Shown here one piece after another: positions 39,628 through 48,688 of a stretch of DNA of 64,000 nt. The stretch is taken from positions 33,719-97,718 of the forward strand of contig JAGWVT010000003.1 of assembly GCA_018970765.1 (NCBI GenBank). The letters run 5' to 3'. Position 1 is the stretch's first letter; each line of letters starts with the position of its first letter. The DNA is from Actinomycetales bacterium (lineage in GTDB: Bacteria; Actinomycetota; Actinomycetes; S36-B12). The notes below the pieces were generated by a model. That model saw only the letters and a list, made by a program, of their open reading frames with translations. It had not been told where the DNA came from and made no database searches. Position numbers and translations under genes: made by a program.

Positions 39628-39633
39628 TAGTGT
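39628..39633 (+). promoter_or_regulatory. -10 element for a leaderless rpe transcript
   Basis: TAGTGT ends 6 nt before the rpe ATG at 39640. As rpe overlaps ribD and the rest of the rib genes, this is the probable promoter of the riboflavin operon. No FMN riboswitch fold was seen in the 58-nt gap. Confidence 0.55.
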
Positions 39634-39639
39634 GCGGGT

Positions 39640-40377
39640 ATGTCAGTTGGCACGTCAGGGGGGGGCGAAACGGGTCACGGGCATGGATGTGTCGCGATCT
39701 CGCCGAGCGTACTGAACGCTGATTTGAGTGACCTTCGTGGTGAAGTCGAACGCCTAGGCGATACCGCCGACTGGGTGCACTTGGATGTCATGGACGGGCA
39801 TTTCGTTCCAAACCTTACGTTCGGGCTGCCGGTTGTAGAGGCACTACTGGCCCGCACGGCGATTCAAGCGGACTGTCACTTGATGATCGAGAACCCGGAC
39901 CAGTGGGCGCCCGCCTATGCGCAAGCAGGTGCGGCCGGGGTCACATTTCACATCGAGGCCGCCCATGACCCAGCGGCCCTGTGTCGTGTACTGCGGGCCA
40001 ATGGTGCAAGGGCCGGCATCGCCATGAAGCCTGGGACACCCATCCAGCAGGTCGCGCAGTTCATAGACGACGTAGATCTCCTTCTTGTCATGACAGTCGA
40101 ACCCGGGTTCGGCGGTCAGCGATTCATGGCCGACATGCTCAACAAAGTGCGGCAGGCACGTGAACTCTCACAATCCACGCCGACCGCTGTCTGGGTACAG
40201 GTTGACGGGGGGATCGACGAAGACACCATTGGGCTCGCTTCGGCAGCTGGCGCTACAGCTTTCGTGGCGGGGTCAGCCGTATACCGAGCGACCGATCCCG
40301 CGTCGATGGTGCGTCGTCTTCGAGCGGTGGCTGAAGTGCATCCATGGCGTCCAGGTCCAGGTGCGCGGAATCGATGA
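39640..40377 (+). CDS. rpe: Ribulose-phosphate 3-epimerase
   Basis: 245-residue TIM barrel of the pentose phosphate pathway, interconverting ribulose-5-P and xylulose-5-P. ISPSVLNADLSDL, HLDVMDGHFVPNLTFG (metal His and Asp), CHLMIENPD, MTVEPGFGGQRF and VDGGIDEDT are intact. The first 15 residues (Gly/His-rich) are extra and may not matter. Ribulose-5-phosphate is a substrate of RibBA encoded downstream, which makes the grouping logical. It overlaps ribD by ATGA. Confidence 0.96.
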   Translation: MSVGTSGGGETGHGHGCVAISPSVLNADLSDLRGEVERLGDTADWVHLDVMDGHFVPNLTFGLPVVEALLARTAIQADCHLMIENPDQWAPAYAQAGAAGVTFHIEAAHDPAALCRVLRANGARAGIAMKPGTPIQQVAQFIDDVDLLLVMTVEPGFGGQRFMADMLNKVRQARELSQSTPTAVWVQVDGGIDEDTIGLASAAGATAFVAGSAVYRATDPASMVRRLRAVAEVHPWRPGPGARNR

Positions 40378-41420
40378 GTGATCAGCCGGTGAATGACGAG
40401 GAGCAGTGGCGACGTTACCTTGATGAGGCCGCGAAATTGGCCGCTGCATCGGATGCACCCCATGGGCCGAATCCGCGTGTTGGTTGCGTTGTGCTGGATC
40501 GCCATGGTCAGGTGGTTGGACGCGGCTACCACCGAGGCGCCGGCACGGCACATGCCGAGGTTATGGCCTTGCAGGAAGCCGGTGAACGTGCGAGCGGCGG
40601 TACGGCGATCGTGACGCTTGAACCTTGTGCTCATGTTGGCCGAACTGGTCCGTGCACCAAGGCGCTGCTGTTGGCGGGAGTGAGGCGGGTGCTCTACGGC
40701 CAAGCTGAGCCGAGCAATCGCGGTGGCGCTGCGGAGCTTCGTTCGGGTGGGGTTGACGTGATCGGGCCTTTTCCTGACGGCCATTGGCAGAAGCTCAACA
40801 CAGAGTGGACGCACTTTCAGTGCACCGGACGTCCGTTCGTCACGCTGAAGATGGCGATGAGTCTGGATGGTCGCGTTGGTCTGCCCGGGAATCGACCACT
40901 GCGGATCACCGGTGAGGCTGCCCGCGTGTGGACGCACCGGCTTCGCGCGCAGGTTGGCGCTGTCCTCATTGGTAGTGGGACTGCCGTTGCTGATGACCCA
41001 CTCCTGACTGTTCGTGACGCGTTTGGTCAGGCCATGGCGAAGCAGCCGCTTCGGGTCGTGATCGGAGAGCGGCACTTGCCGGACGACCTTGCGCTAATGC
41101 ACCAACCTGGCGATTGGGTGCACCGGCAGGACCGAGATCTCTCGGCAGCGCTCGCCTGGCTGGCGGCGCGTGACGTGTGGCACGTCCTCGTCGAAGGTGG
41201 CCCAACACTGGCCACGGCACTGCTGGCTGATGGCCTCGTCGACCGGCTCGCCTGGTTCATTGCACCGCAGGTGGTAGGCGCGGGTCCGGTAACCCTGCCC
41301 GAGCAACTACCAGTGACCCACCTGCAGGTCAGCGAAGTGCAGCAAATCGGGGAAGATGTACTGGTGATCGCGGAACCGCTGCACCCTGACGAGCGGCCGG
41401 CATTGCTCGGGAGCCAGTGA
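40374..41420 (+). CDS. ribD: Bifunctional riboflavin deaminase/reductase
   Basis: 348 residues. The N-terminal deaminase domain has the zinc site HAEVMAL and LEPCAHVGRTGPCTKALL. The reductase domain (from about residue 150) has VTLKMAMSLDGRVGLP, IGSGTAVADDP and VEGGPTLATALL. It carries out two successive steps between the GTP cyclohydrolase II product and the pyrimidinedione precursor. ATG at 40374 overlaps the rpe stop; its stop TGA shares one base with the ribE ATG. Confidence 0.95.
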   Translation: MSDQPVNDEEQWRRYLDEAAKLAAASDAPHGPNPRVGCVVLDRHGQVVGRGYHRGAGTAHAEVMALQEAGERASGGTAIVTLEPCAHVGRTGPCTKALLLAGVRRVLYGQAEPSNRGGAAELRSGGVDVIGPFPDGHWQKLNTEWTHFQCTGRPFVTLKMAMSLDGRVGLPGNRPLRITGEAARVWTHRLRAQVGAVLIGSGTAVADDPLLTVRDAFGQAMAKQPLRVVIGERHLPDDLALMHQPGDWVHRQDRDLSAALAWLAARDVWHVLVEGGPTLATALLADGLVDRLAWFIAPQVVGAGPVTLPEQLPVTHLQVSEVQQIGEDVLVIAEPLHPDERPALLGSQ

Positions 41421-42076
41421 TGTTCACCGGAATCATCCAGCACTTGGGCGCGGTGAGTCGTATCGAGTCAGGCAACGAGTCGGCTCGCCTGACGTTCGAC
41501 ACGCATGAGAAGTTGGGGGAGATTGCGCTGGGTGATTCCGTTGCGGTGAATGGCGTGTGTTTGACTGCTGCCGTCGTTCAGGGTGGCACCTTTCTTGCCA
41601 ATGTGATGCAGGAAACCCTTGTCCGTACGACTCTGGGCAGCCTTCGTGCCGGGGATCGGGTGAATCTGGAGCCCGCGGCACGCTTGGAGACCCGGCTCGG
41701 CGGGCACCTGGTGCAAGGTCACGTCGATGGGGTCGGCAGCGTCATCAGCATTCGGCCGAACCAGGACTGGACACTCATGCGGTTCGCTGCTCCGCCGCCG
41801 CTCATGGCATATCTGGTACCTAAAGGATCCATCGCTGTTGACGGAGTCTCTCTAACGGTCATTGACGTGATTGATCAAGATCCGGTTGGCTTTACCGTCT
41901 CGCTCATTCCCACCACTCTGGCGCACACCACCCTTGGAGCAAAGCGTGAAGGTGATTCGGTCAATCTCGAGGCTGATGTCATTGCCAAGTACGTTGAGCG
42001 CAGTGTTGCCAGCCAATTGGCGGCCCTGAAGCCGGTCAGCGATCAGTCGTCAAGGAGCAGCCATGATTCCTGCTGA
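41420..42076 (+). CDS. ribE: Riboflavin synthase alpha chain
   Basis: 218 residues with the internal duplication of lumazine-binding domains: [12 protein letters not shown]... and [14 protein letters not shown]..., each with a VNGVCLT or VDGVSLTV motif. It dismutates two 6,7-dimethyl-8-ribityllumazine molecules to riboflavin. ATG at 41420 gives the invariant MFTGI start; an upstream GTG at 41417 would only add one residue. It overlaps ribBA by 14 nt. Confidence 0.96.
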   Translation: MFTGIIQHLGAVSRIESGNESARLTFDTHEKLGEIALGDSVAVNGVCLTAAVVQGGTFLANVMQETLVRTTLGSLRAGDRVNLEPAARLETRLGGHLVQGHVDGVGSVISIRPNQDWTLMRFAAPPPLMAYLVPKGSIAVDGVSLTVIDVIDQDPVGFTVSLIPTTLAHTTLGAKREGDSVNLEADVIAKYVERSVASQLAALKPVSDQSSRSSHDSC

Positions 42077-43379
42077 TCGTTTGTACGCCGTGGATGAGGA
42101 CGAGCCGGGTGATGCGGTGCTGTCTTCACGGGTTGCTAGGACGGCGGGGTTTGTATCGGACCAACGCGAAAGCCTGCTCGACCCGATCGAGGACGCCATC
42201 GATGCCATCAAGGCGGGCCGCGCAGTGGTCGTCATCGATGACGAAGATCGCGAAAACGAGGGCGACCTCATCTTCGCTGCCGCCCATGCAACCGCAGAGC
42301 TGACCGCCTTCATGATTCGCTACACCTCGGGCTACATCTGCGTTGGTATGGACGGTGCCACGCTGGATCGCCTCGGTCTGCCACCAATGACCGCGGTCAA
42401 CGAAGATCGACGAGGCACCGCCTATGCGATTTCCGTGGACGCACGCGATGTCGTGGGGTCAGGTATCTCCGCTGAGGATCGGGCCCAAACGATTCGTACT
42501 CTCGCTGACACGGCTACCGAGCCCTATGACTTGACGCGTCCAGGCCACGTTATGCCGCTGCGTGCTGTGAGCGGGGGAGTGCTGCGCCGCGCGGGCCATA
42601 CTGAAGCGGCAGTCGATCTGACCCGTTTGGCTGGTCTCAGTCCCGCTGGTGCGCTTTGCGAGCTCGTCAATGACGACGGAACGATGATGCGCTTGTATGA
42701 CTGCCGTCGATTTGCCACAGAGCATGAGTTGCCACTGGTGTCGATCGCGGACCTCATCCGTTTTCGGCGACGGCATGAACGGCTGGTTCATCGAGTTGCC
42801 GAAACGAGGTTGCCTACCGTGCACGGTGAGTTCACGGCGGTCGGCTATCAAAATGCCCTCGATGGTGTGGATCACTTGGCCATGGTTTTCGGCGACATTG
42901 GGGATGGTCAGGACGTTCTGGTCAGAGTGCACTCCGAATGTCTGACCGGCGACGTCCTTGGGTCGTTGCGATGTGACTGTGGACCGCAACTCAACACCGC
43001 CCTGCGAATGGTTGCTGAGCAGGGCCGTGGTGTGGTGCTGTATGTCCGAGGGCATGAGGGGCGAGGGATTGGTCTGCTGCACAAACTGCGTGCCTACACA
43101 CTGCAGGACCAAGGCCGTGACACCGTCGACGCAAACCTCGAACTGGGGCTACCCGCGGATGCACGCGACTACGGCATCGGCGCGCAGATCTTGGCCGATA
43201 TCGGCGTTCGGAGCATGCGTTTGCTGACCAATAATCCGGCCAAGCGAGCAGGCCTCGAAGGGTACGGTCTGTCGATCATCGAGCGGGTTCCACTCATCAT
43301 CGATGCGAACGACCACAACGAGCAGTACCTGATGACAAAGGCGCAGCGTATGGGCCATGACATGACCGGCACACCATGA
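42063..43379 (+). CDS. ribBA: Bifunctional DHBP synthase / GTP cyclohydrolase II
   Basis: 438 residues. RibB half: [16 protein letters not shown] acidic loop, [27 protein letters not shown]. RibA half from about residue 235: [23 protein letters not shown] with the three zinc Cys, and [16 protein letters not shown]. It produces both precursors of riboflavin, from ribulose-5-P and GTP. ATG at 42063 follows AAGGAG. About 35 N-terminal residues precede the usual RibB core. The stop overlaps ribH by ATGA. Confidence 0.96.
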   Translation: MIPADRLYAVDEDEPGDAVLSSRVARTAGFVSDQRESLLDPIEDAIDAIKAGRAVVVIDDEDRENEGDLIFAAAHATAELTAFMIRYTSGYICVGMDGATLDRLGLPPMTAVNEDRRGTAYAISVDARDVVGSGISAEDRAQTIRTLADTATEPYDLTRPGHVMPLRAVSGGVLRRAGHTEAAVDLTRLAGLSPAGALCELVNDDGTMMRLYDCRRFATEHELPLVSIADLIRFRRRHERLVHRVAETRLPTVHGEFTAVGYQNALDGVDHLAMVFGDIGDGQDVLVRVHSECLTGDVLGSLRCDCGPQLNTALRMVAEQGRGVVLYVRGHEGRGIGLLHKLRAYTLQDQGRDTVDANLELGLPADARDYGIGAQILADIGVRSMRLLTNNPAKRAGLEGYGLSIIERVPLIIDANDHNEQYLMTKAQRMGHDMTGTP

Positions 43380-43858
43380 GTGGCGTCGGGTCACCGGTGT
43401 TGCGAGTGCAGGCGGAAGGCATGCAAGTGGCGATCATTGCATCGTCATGGCACGAGCAAATCATGGGCGGGCTCATCGCTGGTGCCGTGCGTGCCTGTGG
43501 TGAAGCTGGTGCGGTCGCCACCGTTTACCGAGTGCCCGGCTCCTTCGAGTTACCAGTGGTTGCCGCTGCCTGCGCGCGATCAGGCCAATTCGATGCTCTG
43601 GTCGCACTCGGGGTGGTTATCCGTGGGGACACACCGCATTTTGAATACGTGTGCCAAGCCGCGACCGATGGGCTAGGCCGAGTCGCACTTGACCACAGTC
43701 TGCCGGTCGGCTTCGGATTGTTGACCTGCGATACCGAGCAGCAAGCGCTGGCGCGTTGTGGTCTCGCCGGATCGACCGAGGACAAGGGTGCTGAGGCAGC
43801 CACCGCGGCCCTCATGGTGGCTTTGACGCTGCGCGATGTGGGTCAACAGGGTCAGTAG
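43376..43858 (+). CDS. ribH: 6,7-dimethyl-8-ribityllumazine synthase
   Basis: 160 residues. [46 protein letters not shown] with the catalytic His region, [16 protein letters not shown] and [11 protein letters not shown] are characteristic of lumazine synthase. It condenses the RibD-derived pyrimidine with the RibB-derived butanone phosphate. Last gene of the rib cluster, so all committed enzymes except the intermediate phosphatase are present here. Confidence 0.96.
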   Translation: MSGVGSPVLRVQAEGMQVAIIASSWHEQIMGGLIAGAVRACGEAGAVATVYRVPGSFELPVVAAACARSGQFDALVALGVVIRGDTPHFEYVCQAATDGLGRVALDHSLPVGFGLLTCDTEQQALARCGLAGSTEDKGAEAATAALMVALTLRDVGQQGQ

Positions 43859-43862
43859 CCCC

Positions 43863-43868
43863 TAGCAT
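43863..43868 (+). promoter_or_regulatory. -10 element for a leaderless hisE transcript
   Basis: TAGCAT in the 16-nt gap after ribH, exactly 6 nt before the GTG at 43875. It would drive hisE-hisG separately from the rib operon. Confidence 0.55.
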
Positions 43869-43874
43869 TCCATC

Positions 43875-44138
43875 GTGAAGTCTTTCGACGAGCTCTATCT
43901 CGAACTGCAGGCCAAGGTGGCTTCGGGCAACGTCGAATCGTCCACTGTTCAGATAGTGCACGAAGGTGTCCACGCGGTAGGCAAGAAGGTCGTCGAAGAG
44001 GCGGCGGAAGCATGGATGGCTGCGGAGCACGAAGGGCTAGAGCGCACTGCGGAGGAAATCGCACAGTTGCTGTACTTCACCCAGGTCCTAATGTTGGCAA
44101 GTGGGGTGAGCCTCGATGACGTCTACCGTCGGCTCTAG
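43875..44138 (+). CDS. hisE: Phosphoribosyl-ATP pyrophosphohydrolase
   Basis: 87-residue all-alpha NTP-PPase. It converts PR-ATP to PR-AMP, the second histidine step. [14 protein letters not shown], the metal-binding [14 protein letters not shown] and [14 protein letters not shown] are typical. Functions between HisG (next gene) and HisI at 11.7 kb. The start is GTG with no ribosome-binding site, consistent with a leaderless mRNA. Confidence 0.95.
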   Translation: MKSFDELYLELQAKVASGNVESSTVQIVHEGVHAVGKKVVEEAAEAWMAAEHEGLERTAEEIAQLLYFTQVLMLASGVSLDDVYRRL

Positions 44139-44174
44139 GCCGGGCGAGATCGATAACTGCGGGTGGAGCGTCCC

Positions 44175-45023
44175 ATGGCGTTAAGGGTCGCTCTGCCGAA
44201 CAAGGGTCAGCTGGCCGAACCGGCGCGCGCCATGTTGTTGGAGGCCGGTTACCTTCAGGGTGCGGGTCAGCGGGACCTGGTCGTGCAGGATCCCATCAAT
44301 GACGTGGAGTTCTTTTTCCTACGACCTAAGGACATTGCGCTCTACGTCGGTGAAGGCACATTGGACCTCGGTCTTACCGGCCGGGACATGCTGTTGGACT
44401 CCGGGGCCGAGGCTGAAGAGTTGCTCGCTCTTGGATTCGGTGCCTCAAGTTTTCGGCTCGCTGCTCCAGCTGAGCGAATCCGGGTGCTTGCAGATCTGAA
44501 CGGGACGCGGATTGCCACGGCCTATCCGGGGTTGCTTGAGAGTTGGCTGTCAAGGGTGAACATTCGAGCGCGCGTTGTGCGTCTCGACGGAGCTGTTGAA
44601 AACGCGGTCGCACTTGGGGTAGCCGACGCGGTCGCCGACGTCGTTGCAACGGGTACGACCCTTCGCCGCGCTGGATTAGTGCCGCTCGACGGTGTGATCC
44701 TGGAATCTGAGGCCGTGCTTGTGCGCCGACGTCAGGCACCCCAATCGGTCACCATCGAGACGTTCCTTCGTCGACTCAACTCCGTTATGGTTGCGCGTTC
44801 CTATGTCCTGATGGACTACGACATACCAACAGGTCTCGTCGACCAGGCCTGCGGGATCACCCCTGGGTTTGAATCCCCGACTGTGGCGGCTCTCCACGAT
44901 CCACAGTGGTCTGCGATTCGCGCCATGGTCCCCAAGGGTGAAGTCCATCGGGTGATGGACGACCTGTATCAAATTGGCGCCCGCGGAATCCTGGTGACCG
45001 ATATCCACGCCTGCCGCCTGTGA
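44175..45023 (+). CDS. hisG: ATP phosphoribosyltransferase (long form)
   Basis: 282 residues, first enzyme of histidine synthesis (ATP plus PRPP). LRVALPNKGQLAEPA at the start, LDLGLTGRDMLLD, and the PRPP loop DAVADVVATGTTLRRAGL. The C-terminal ACT-like regulatory domain (about 210-282) is present, so histidine feedback inhibition is expected without HisZ. ATG at 44175 is preferred, with GGAG at 44165-44168; a GTG at 44163 is in frame. Confidence 0.95.
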   Translation: MALRVALPNKGQLAEPARAMLLEAGYLQGAGQRDLVVQDPINDVEFFFLRPKDIALYVGEGTLDLGLTGRDMLLDSGAEAEELLALGFGASSFRLAAPAERIRVLADLNGTRIATAYPGLLESWLSRVNIRARVVRLDGAVENAVALGVADAVADVVATGTTLRRAGLVPLDGVILESEAVLVRRRQAPQSVTIETFLRRLNSVMVARSYVLMDYDIPTGLVDQACGITPGFESPTVAALHDPQWSAIRAMVPKGEVHRVMDDLYQIGARGILVTDIHACRL

Positions 45024-45043
45024 AGTTGGCAGATTTTTCGGGA

Positions 45044-45505
45044 CTACCTCGGTGGGTCGCTCTCGGCCGCCAGTCGGTTGAGCTGACTTCCGGTGAGGAC
45101 GCGTCGGTATGGACCGACGACATCGATCACCAGAGCGGTGCATCCATGCTCCAGGGCCATGCGAGCGCAGACTGATCCCGGCTGCGGGTAGGGGCGAGCA
45201 CCGTGGTGGTCAGCCCTACTGACCCAGGCCTGGAAAGCGTCGAGGCCGGTGAAGGCTAAGAGGCCACGCTGCTGCTCGGCATTGAGCATGGTCACCAGCC
45301 CCATAGCTGCGGATCGGCCACTGCCCCCTTCTGGCGGAAGTCCATGCAGGACCAAAAGCAGGCGTTCGCCGTCCAGCAGTTCGGGCAGCTGGTCGTCTTT
45401 GGCTTTTATGAGCCCTTGACGTAGGGCCTGATCTGCGTGACCTACGTCGTCGGCGAATGCGCTGGATTCTGCTGGCCTGCTGGGATCCGGATGCCAGGAG
45501 CCCAC
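45044..45505 (-). CDS. SseB N-terminal-domain family protein
   Basis: 153 residues resembling the SseB-like family commonly found beside infC in actinobacteria: DDQLPELLDGERLLLVLHG, RSAAMGLVTMLNAEQQRGLLAFTGLDAFQAW and ALEHGCTALVIDVVGP. No membrane segment or catalytic motif. The cellular role in actinobacteria is unknown. It is transcribed opposite to hisG and infC. GTG start at 45505 lies exactly 6 nt from a minus-strand TAGCCT. Confidence 0.78.
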   Translation of the reverse strand: MGSWHPDPSRPAESSAFADDVGHADQALRQGLIKAKDDQLPELLDGERLLLVLHGLPPEGGSGRSAAMGLVTMLNAEQQRGLLAFTGLDAFQAWVSRADHHGARPYPQPGSVCARMALEHGCTALVIDVVGPYRRVLTGSQLNRLAAESDPPR

Positions 45506-45511
45506 AGGCGC

Positions 45512-45517
45512 AGGCTA
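45512..45517 (-). promoter_or_regulatory. -10 element for a leaderless sseB-like transcript
   Basis: Minus-strand TAGCCT, 6 nt before the GTG at 45505. It is divergent from the candidate infC promoter about 30 bp away. Confidence 0.5.
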
Positions 45518-45547
45518 CCCAACTGGCTCAAATCGGACCGGCACTGG

Positions 45548-45737
45548 TAACCTCACAGCCTTGGGTATTGGCGAGCGCAGCTAGCAAACGCGCCAGCTAC
45601 TCGCTAACCCGCACAAGCGGAGTCATCTCCCACCCTTGGACCACTGGTCCCCGGGTCCCACGGCGCCACCGGCGCCGGGCGCCGCCTGTGCCGTGCGGCA
45701 TCGTCGCACGCAAGGTGACCGCGAGCGAGGAGGCCAC
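45548..45737 (+). promoter_or_regulatory. infC operon promoter and structured leader
   Basis: TAACCT at 45548-45553 is a candidate -10. The following leader of about 180 nt holds several inverted repeats: GCGAG/CTCGC with an inner AGCT/AGCT (about 45574-45604), GGACC/GGTCC (45638-45650), GGCGCC/GGCGCC (45662-45676) and CGTGCG/CGCACG (45692-45697 with 45705-45710). The last one sits 16 nt before the strong GAGGAGG at 45727-45733. Ribosomal-protein or IF3-responsive leaders are known for infC-rpmI-rplT operons in other bacteria. A long shadow frame over this stretch is not a gene. Confidence 0.45.
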
Positions 45738-46295
45738 ATCAGCGTCGAGCCCAGAATCAACGACCGCATCCGCGTGCCCGAGGTACGTCTGGTCGGACCA
45801 AACGGCGAACAGGTAGGCATAGTCCGCATCGACGATGCTCTACGTCTAGCCGTCGAGGCCGATCTGGATCTCGTGGAAGTTGCACCGATGGCCAAGCCAC
45901 CGGTCTGCAAGCTCATGGATTTCGGCAAGTTCAAGTACGAAGCCGCCATGAAGGAGCGCGAGTCACGACGCAACCAGACCCACACCGTCATCAAAGAGAT
46001 GAAGTTGCGACCGAAGATCGATTCACACGACTACGAGACCAAGAAGAGCCACGTTGAGCGGTTCTTGAAGGCTGGGGACAAGGTGAAGATCACCATCATG
46101 TTCCGTGGTCGAGAGCAGAGTCGTCCGGAACTTGGTCTTCGCCTCTTGGCTCGCCTTGCCGATGACGTCGAAGAGTTGGGTTTTGTTGAGGCCACACCAA
46201 AGCAGGACGGTCGAAACATGATCATGGTGCTTGCACCACATCGACGAAAGGTAGAGGGGGCTCGACCCAAGCAGGTCGAAGCGGCCGAGGCCTAG
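45738..46295 (+). CDS. infC: Translation initiation factor IF-3, ATC start
   Basis: 185 residues. The family start [29 protein letters not shown] is encoded from ATC at 45738, preceded by GAGGAGG with a 4-nt spacer; no ATG, GTG or TTG lies at that position. IF3 proofreads start codons and in E. coli represses its own AUU-started mRNA, so a near-cognate start fits autoregulation. N-domain ([15 protein letters not shown]) and C-domain ([41 protein letters not shown]) are complete. The frame is also open upstream to an ATG at 45636, but that part does not resemble IF3. Confidence 0.93.
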   Translation: MSVEPRINDRIRVPEVRLVGPNGEQVGIVRIDDALRLAVEADLDLVEVAPMAKPPVCKLMDFGKFKYEAAMKERESRRNQTHTVIKEMKLRPKIDSHDYETKKSHVERFLKAGDKVKITIMFRGREQSRPELGLRLLARLADDVEELGFVEATPKQDGRNMIMVLAPHRRKVEGARPKQVEAAEA

Positions 46296-46328
46296 ACCCA
46301 AGGATTTCTGACGAAAGGAACAGAAACG

Positions 46329-46523
46329 ATGCCAAAGCAGAAGACGCACAGCGGTGCCAAGAAGCGTTTCAAGGTGACAGGCTCAGGCAAGATCACGCAC
46401 GAGCAGGCGAATCGCCGGCACCTCATGGAAAACAAGCCGTCCAAGCGCACGCGTCGCTTGGAGTCCGACCAGTTGGTCTCTGCCGCTGACACTAAGAAGG
46501 TCAAGCGACTACTAGGGCGCTAG
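46329..46523 (+). CDS. rpmI: 50S ribosomal protein L35
   Basis: 64-residue basic protein [21 protein letters not shown], typical L35. ATG preceded by GAAAGGAACAG. Second gene of the infC-rpmI-rplT operon, 33 nt after infC. Confidence 0.97.
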   Translation: MPKQKTHSGAKKRFKVTGSGKITHEQANRRHLMENKPSKRTRRLESDQLVSAADTKKVKRLLGR

Positions 46524-46562
46524 GTATCTCGGCAGTTGAAGTTTTTTCGATAGGAGGCACAG

Positions 46563-46925
46563 ATGGCACGGGTCAAGCGCGCGGTTGGAGCGCAGAAGAA
46601 GCGCCGGGAGGTCTTGGAGCAGGCCAGCGGGTACCGCGGGCAGCGTTCGAGGCTGTATCGCAAGGCGAAGGAGCAGGTGACTCACTCCCTGGTCTACGCC
46701 TATGCCGATCGTCGCACCCGCAAGGGTGACTTCCGTCGTCTGTGGATCCAGCGCATCAACGCAGGTGCACGAGCCAATGGCATGACCTACAACAGGTTCA
46801 TCCAAGGCCTTAAGGCTGCTGGAGTCACCGTCGATCGGCGCATGCTTGCTGAGTTGGCGGTCAGTGATCCGTCTGCCTTTGCTGCACTCGTCGAACTGTC
46901 GAAGGCTTCAGCGCCCGCTTCGTAG
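46563..46925 (+). CDS. rplT: 50S ribosomal protein L20
   Basis: 120 residues, [54 protein letters not shown] N-terminal extension and [17 protein letters not shown] globular part. L20 is needed for early 50S assembly and in several bacteria represses its own operon. Strong ATAGGAGG ribosome-binding site before the ATG. Confidence 0.97.
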   Translation: MARVKRAVGAQKKRREVLEQASGYRGQRSRLYRKAKEQVTHSLVYAYADRRTRKGDFRRLWIQRINAGARANGMTYNRFIQGLKAAGVTVDRRMLAELAVSDPSAFAALVELSKASAPAS

Positions 46926-46937
46926 CGGTAGGCAGGA

Positions 46938-47789
46938 GTGATCACCTCGCGAAAGTCATCGCGAGTGCAGCAAGTTCGTGCCTTGCACGACCGTCGGGGT
47001 CGCGAAGCCTCCGGCCAATTTCTGGCCGAGGGCCCCGGGTCGGTCATGGCTGCCTTGAACGCAGGTCCTGCAGCGTTGGGCAGCGTGCAGGAAGTGCTGG
47101 TCACCTCCACCTTTCTTCAGCGCCACAACGAATGGCAGTCACGAATCGCCGAGGCTGGCGCCAGTGGTCTTGTTGTCACAGAAGTCTCAGACGATGTGAT
47201 GTCCGCTATGTCACCGACGAGGCAACCGGCTGGGTTGCTAGCCGTGTGCAGGCGCGCGACTCCACCGGATCGAGCCAGTCTGCTGACCCCGGCCGCAGAC
47301 TCAGCAATGCTGGTCTGTCTCGACAGGCCAAACGACCCGGGCAACCTCGGCACGATTATTCGCACGGCAGATGCAGCTGGAGCCAGTGGTGTGATCACCC
47401 TTGGTCCCAGCACGGATCCGGCGAATGACAAGGCAGTACGCGCGAGTGCCGGGTCTATCTTCCGTCTGCCAGTGCTCGCCGAGGCAGATCCCGCGCCATT
47501 CCTTCACCAGGCTCGGGAAAGTGGCTGGACTGTAGTGGCAACTGCGGCAGATGGCGCCCAGGACGTCTTCACTTGGCTATTCGAGCAGCGCCCAGCGCAA
47601 CCGCTGTTGTGGCTGTTTGGCAATGAGGCCCATGGTCTCGGTGTTGACCTGCAATCCATGGCGGATGTGAACTTGCGCATACCCATGACAGGCTCGATTG
47701 AGTCGTTGAACCTTGCTGCTGCCGTGGCGGTGTGCCTGTTCGCACCGGCGGTGCTGCGCGTGACAGGATGGGGAATCGAAGGGCGTTAG
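46938..47789 (+). CDS. SpoU/TrmH-family RNA 2'-O-methyltransferase
   Basis: 283 residues. An N-terminal substrate-binding domain (RVQQVRALHDRRGREASGQFLAEG) is followed by the knotted SPOUT methyltransferase. Its motifs are LDRPNDPGNLGTIIRTADAAGASGVI, LFGNEAHGL and IPMTGSIESLNLAAAVAVCLF. It transfers methyl from SAM to a ribose 2'-OH of rRNA or tRNA; the exact site is not predictable. This gene normally lies between rplT and pheS in actinobacteria, as on the left side here. The cysDNC block intervenes before pheS. Confidence 0.93.
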   Translation: MITSRKSSRVQQVRALHDRRGREASGQFLAEGPGSVMAALNAGPAALGSVQEVLVTSTFLQRHNEWQSRIAEAGASGLVVTEVSDDVMSAMSPTRQPAGLLAVCRRATPPDRASLLTPAADSAMLVCLDRPNDPGNLGTIIRTADAAGASGVITLGPSTDPANDKAVRASAGSIFRLPVLAEADPAPFLHQARESGWTVVATAADGAQDVFTWLFEQRPAQPLLWLFGNEAHGLGVDLQSMADVNLRIPMTGSIESLNLAAAVAVCLFAPAVLRVTGWGIEGR

Positions 47790-47860
47790 TTTCGAAGGCC
47801 AACAGTTTCAAAGGGCACTAGTACCGTGTGAGCGGCGTTACGGTGGAGAGTGAGGTTGCG

Positions 47861-48670
47861 ATGAGTTACCTGAAATTGCCGGAGTTGGACGAAACGGGTT
47901 ACGTGGTCGTGGACTCCTACCCCCAAGAGCGTGATCCCAAGGAGTGGGAACAACTCATCTACGTCGACTGGAAGTCCAGTGGCGACACTCGGTTTTCTCC
48001 CATTGCCAGCGCCTATGGCGCGATCGAGTGCGATGGGTTCTGGAACCACAATCCGCCGAAGACAGACAAGGACGGCGTCTGGGTCCCGGAAAACGTGGCG
48101 CTGGCACCCGTACTGACTGCGCGTGCGCAGGAACCTGGAGCGAATATCGGACGTTGCCGAGTTATCGAACTGCAGCCAAACACGTACGCGGAGTGCATCT
48201 ACAACCTGCACCGTGATGACAACAATCGATTGAATCCTGAGGGCACCGGCTGGATCGTGCGCGCTTTCTTCAACCTGACTGACAACCCAGACTCCGTGAT
48301 GGTGCTGCGGGAGGATCGCGACGATCCGTCGACTGAAACTCGCATCCCACTGCCAGCCGGAGCCCAGGTCGTGATCGACACCCAGCGCCTGTACCACGCT
48401 GTCTGGCACCCAGGGAATGAGCCGCGGTACTGCCTAATTACCTCCTATGAGTCGGGGCCGCAGCTGCAGGCATGGATCGGTGCCCGCAACCCGATTTCAC
48501 GCGTGCCGAGTGCTCCGTTGGATGCGGCCATCGTCACTGCTGCCAATGACGAAGCGATGCAGCGACGTGCCGCTCGTGCGGCCGCCTTAGCGGCCAAGGG
48601 ATCGGATCCCACCTTTGGGGATGGCACCATGTCAGCTGGACCGACGATGGAGGTGCTGTCCGAGGCCTGA
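47861..48670 (+). CDS. Probable Fe(II)/2-oxoglutarate-type oxygenase (cupin/DSBH fold)
   Basis: About 269 residues, not recognised as a named family. A predicted jelly-roll core has a His117-x-Asp119 pair (YNLHRDDNN), then FFNLTDNPDSVMVL, a PLPAGAQVVIDTQRLYHAVWHPG turn with His179 and His183, and PRYCLITSYESG with an Arg. This order (HxD, distal His, then Arg) matches the iron and 2-oxoglutarate site of hydroxylases. The C-terminal 60 residues are Ala-rich. ATG at 47861 follows GTGAGG; GTG at 47828 would add 11 residues. It lies 18 nt upstream of cysD and is probably co-transcribed, suggesting a role with sulfate activation or sulfated products. The substrate is unknown. Confidence 0.6.
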   Translation: MSYLKLPELDETGYVVVDSYPQERDPKEWEQLIYVDWKSSGDTRFSPIASAYGAIECDGFWNHNPPKTDKDGVWVPENVALAPVLTARAQEPGANIGRCRVIELQPNTYAECIYNLHRDDNNRLNPEGTGWIVRAFFNLTDNPDSVMVLREDRDDPSTETRIPLPAGAQVVIDTQRLYHAVWHPGNEPRYCLITSYESGPQLQAWIGARNPISRVPSAPLDAAIVTAANDEAMQRRAARAAALAAKGSDPTFGDGTMSAGPTMEVLSEA

Positions 48671-48688
48671 GGCCTGCGGACACAAACC

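Noticed and set aside
39582..39639. Possible FMN riboswitch ahead of the rpe-rib operon
   Set aside because: The gap is 58 nt, the inferred transcript is leaderless, and there is no multi-stem fold. The short GGTCA/TGACC pairing near 39588-39601 is too weak to call.
45457..45816. 119-codon plus-strand frame over the infC leader
   Set aside because: Low-complexity, no family resemblance, and it overlaps infC in another frame. The region is better explained as a structured leader.
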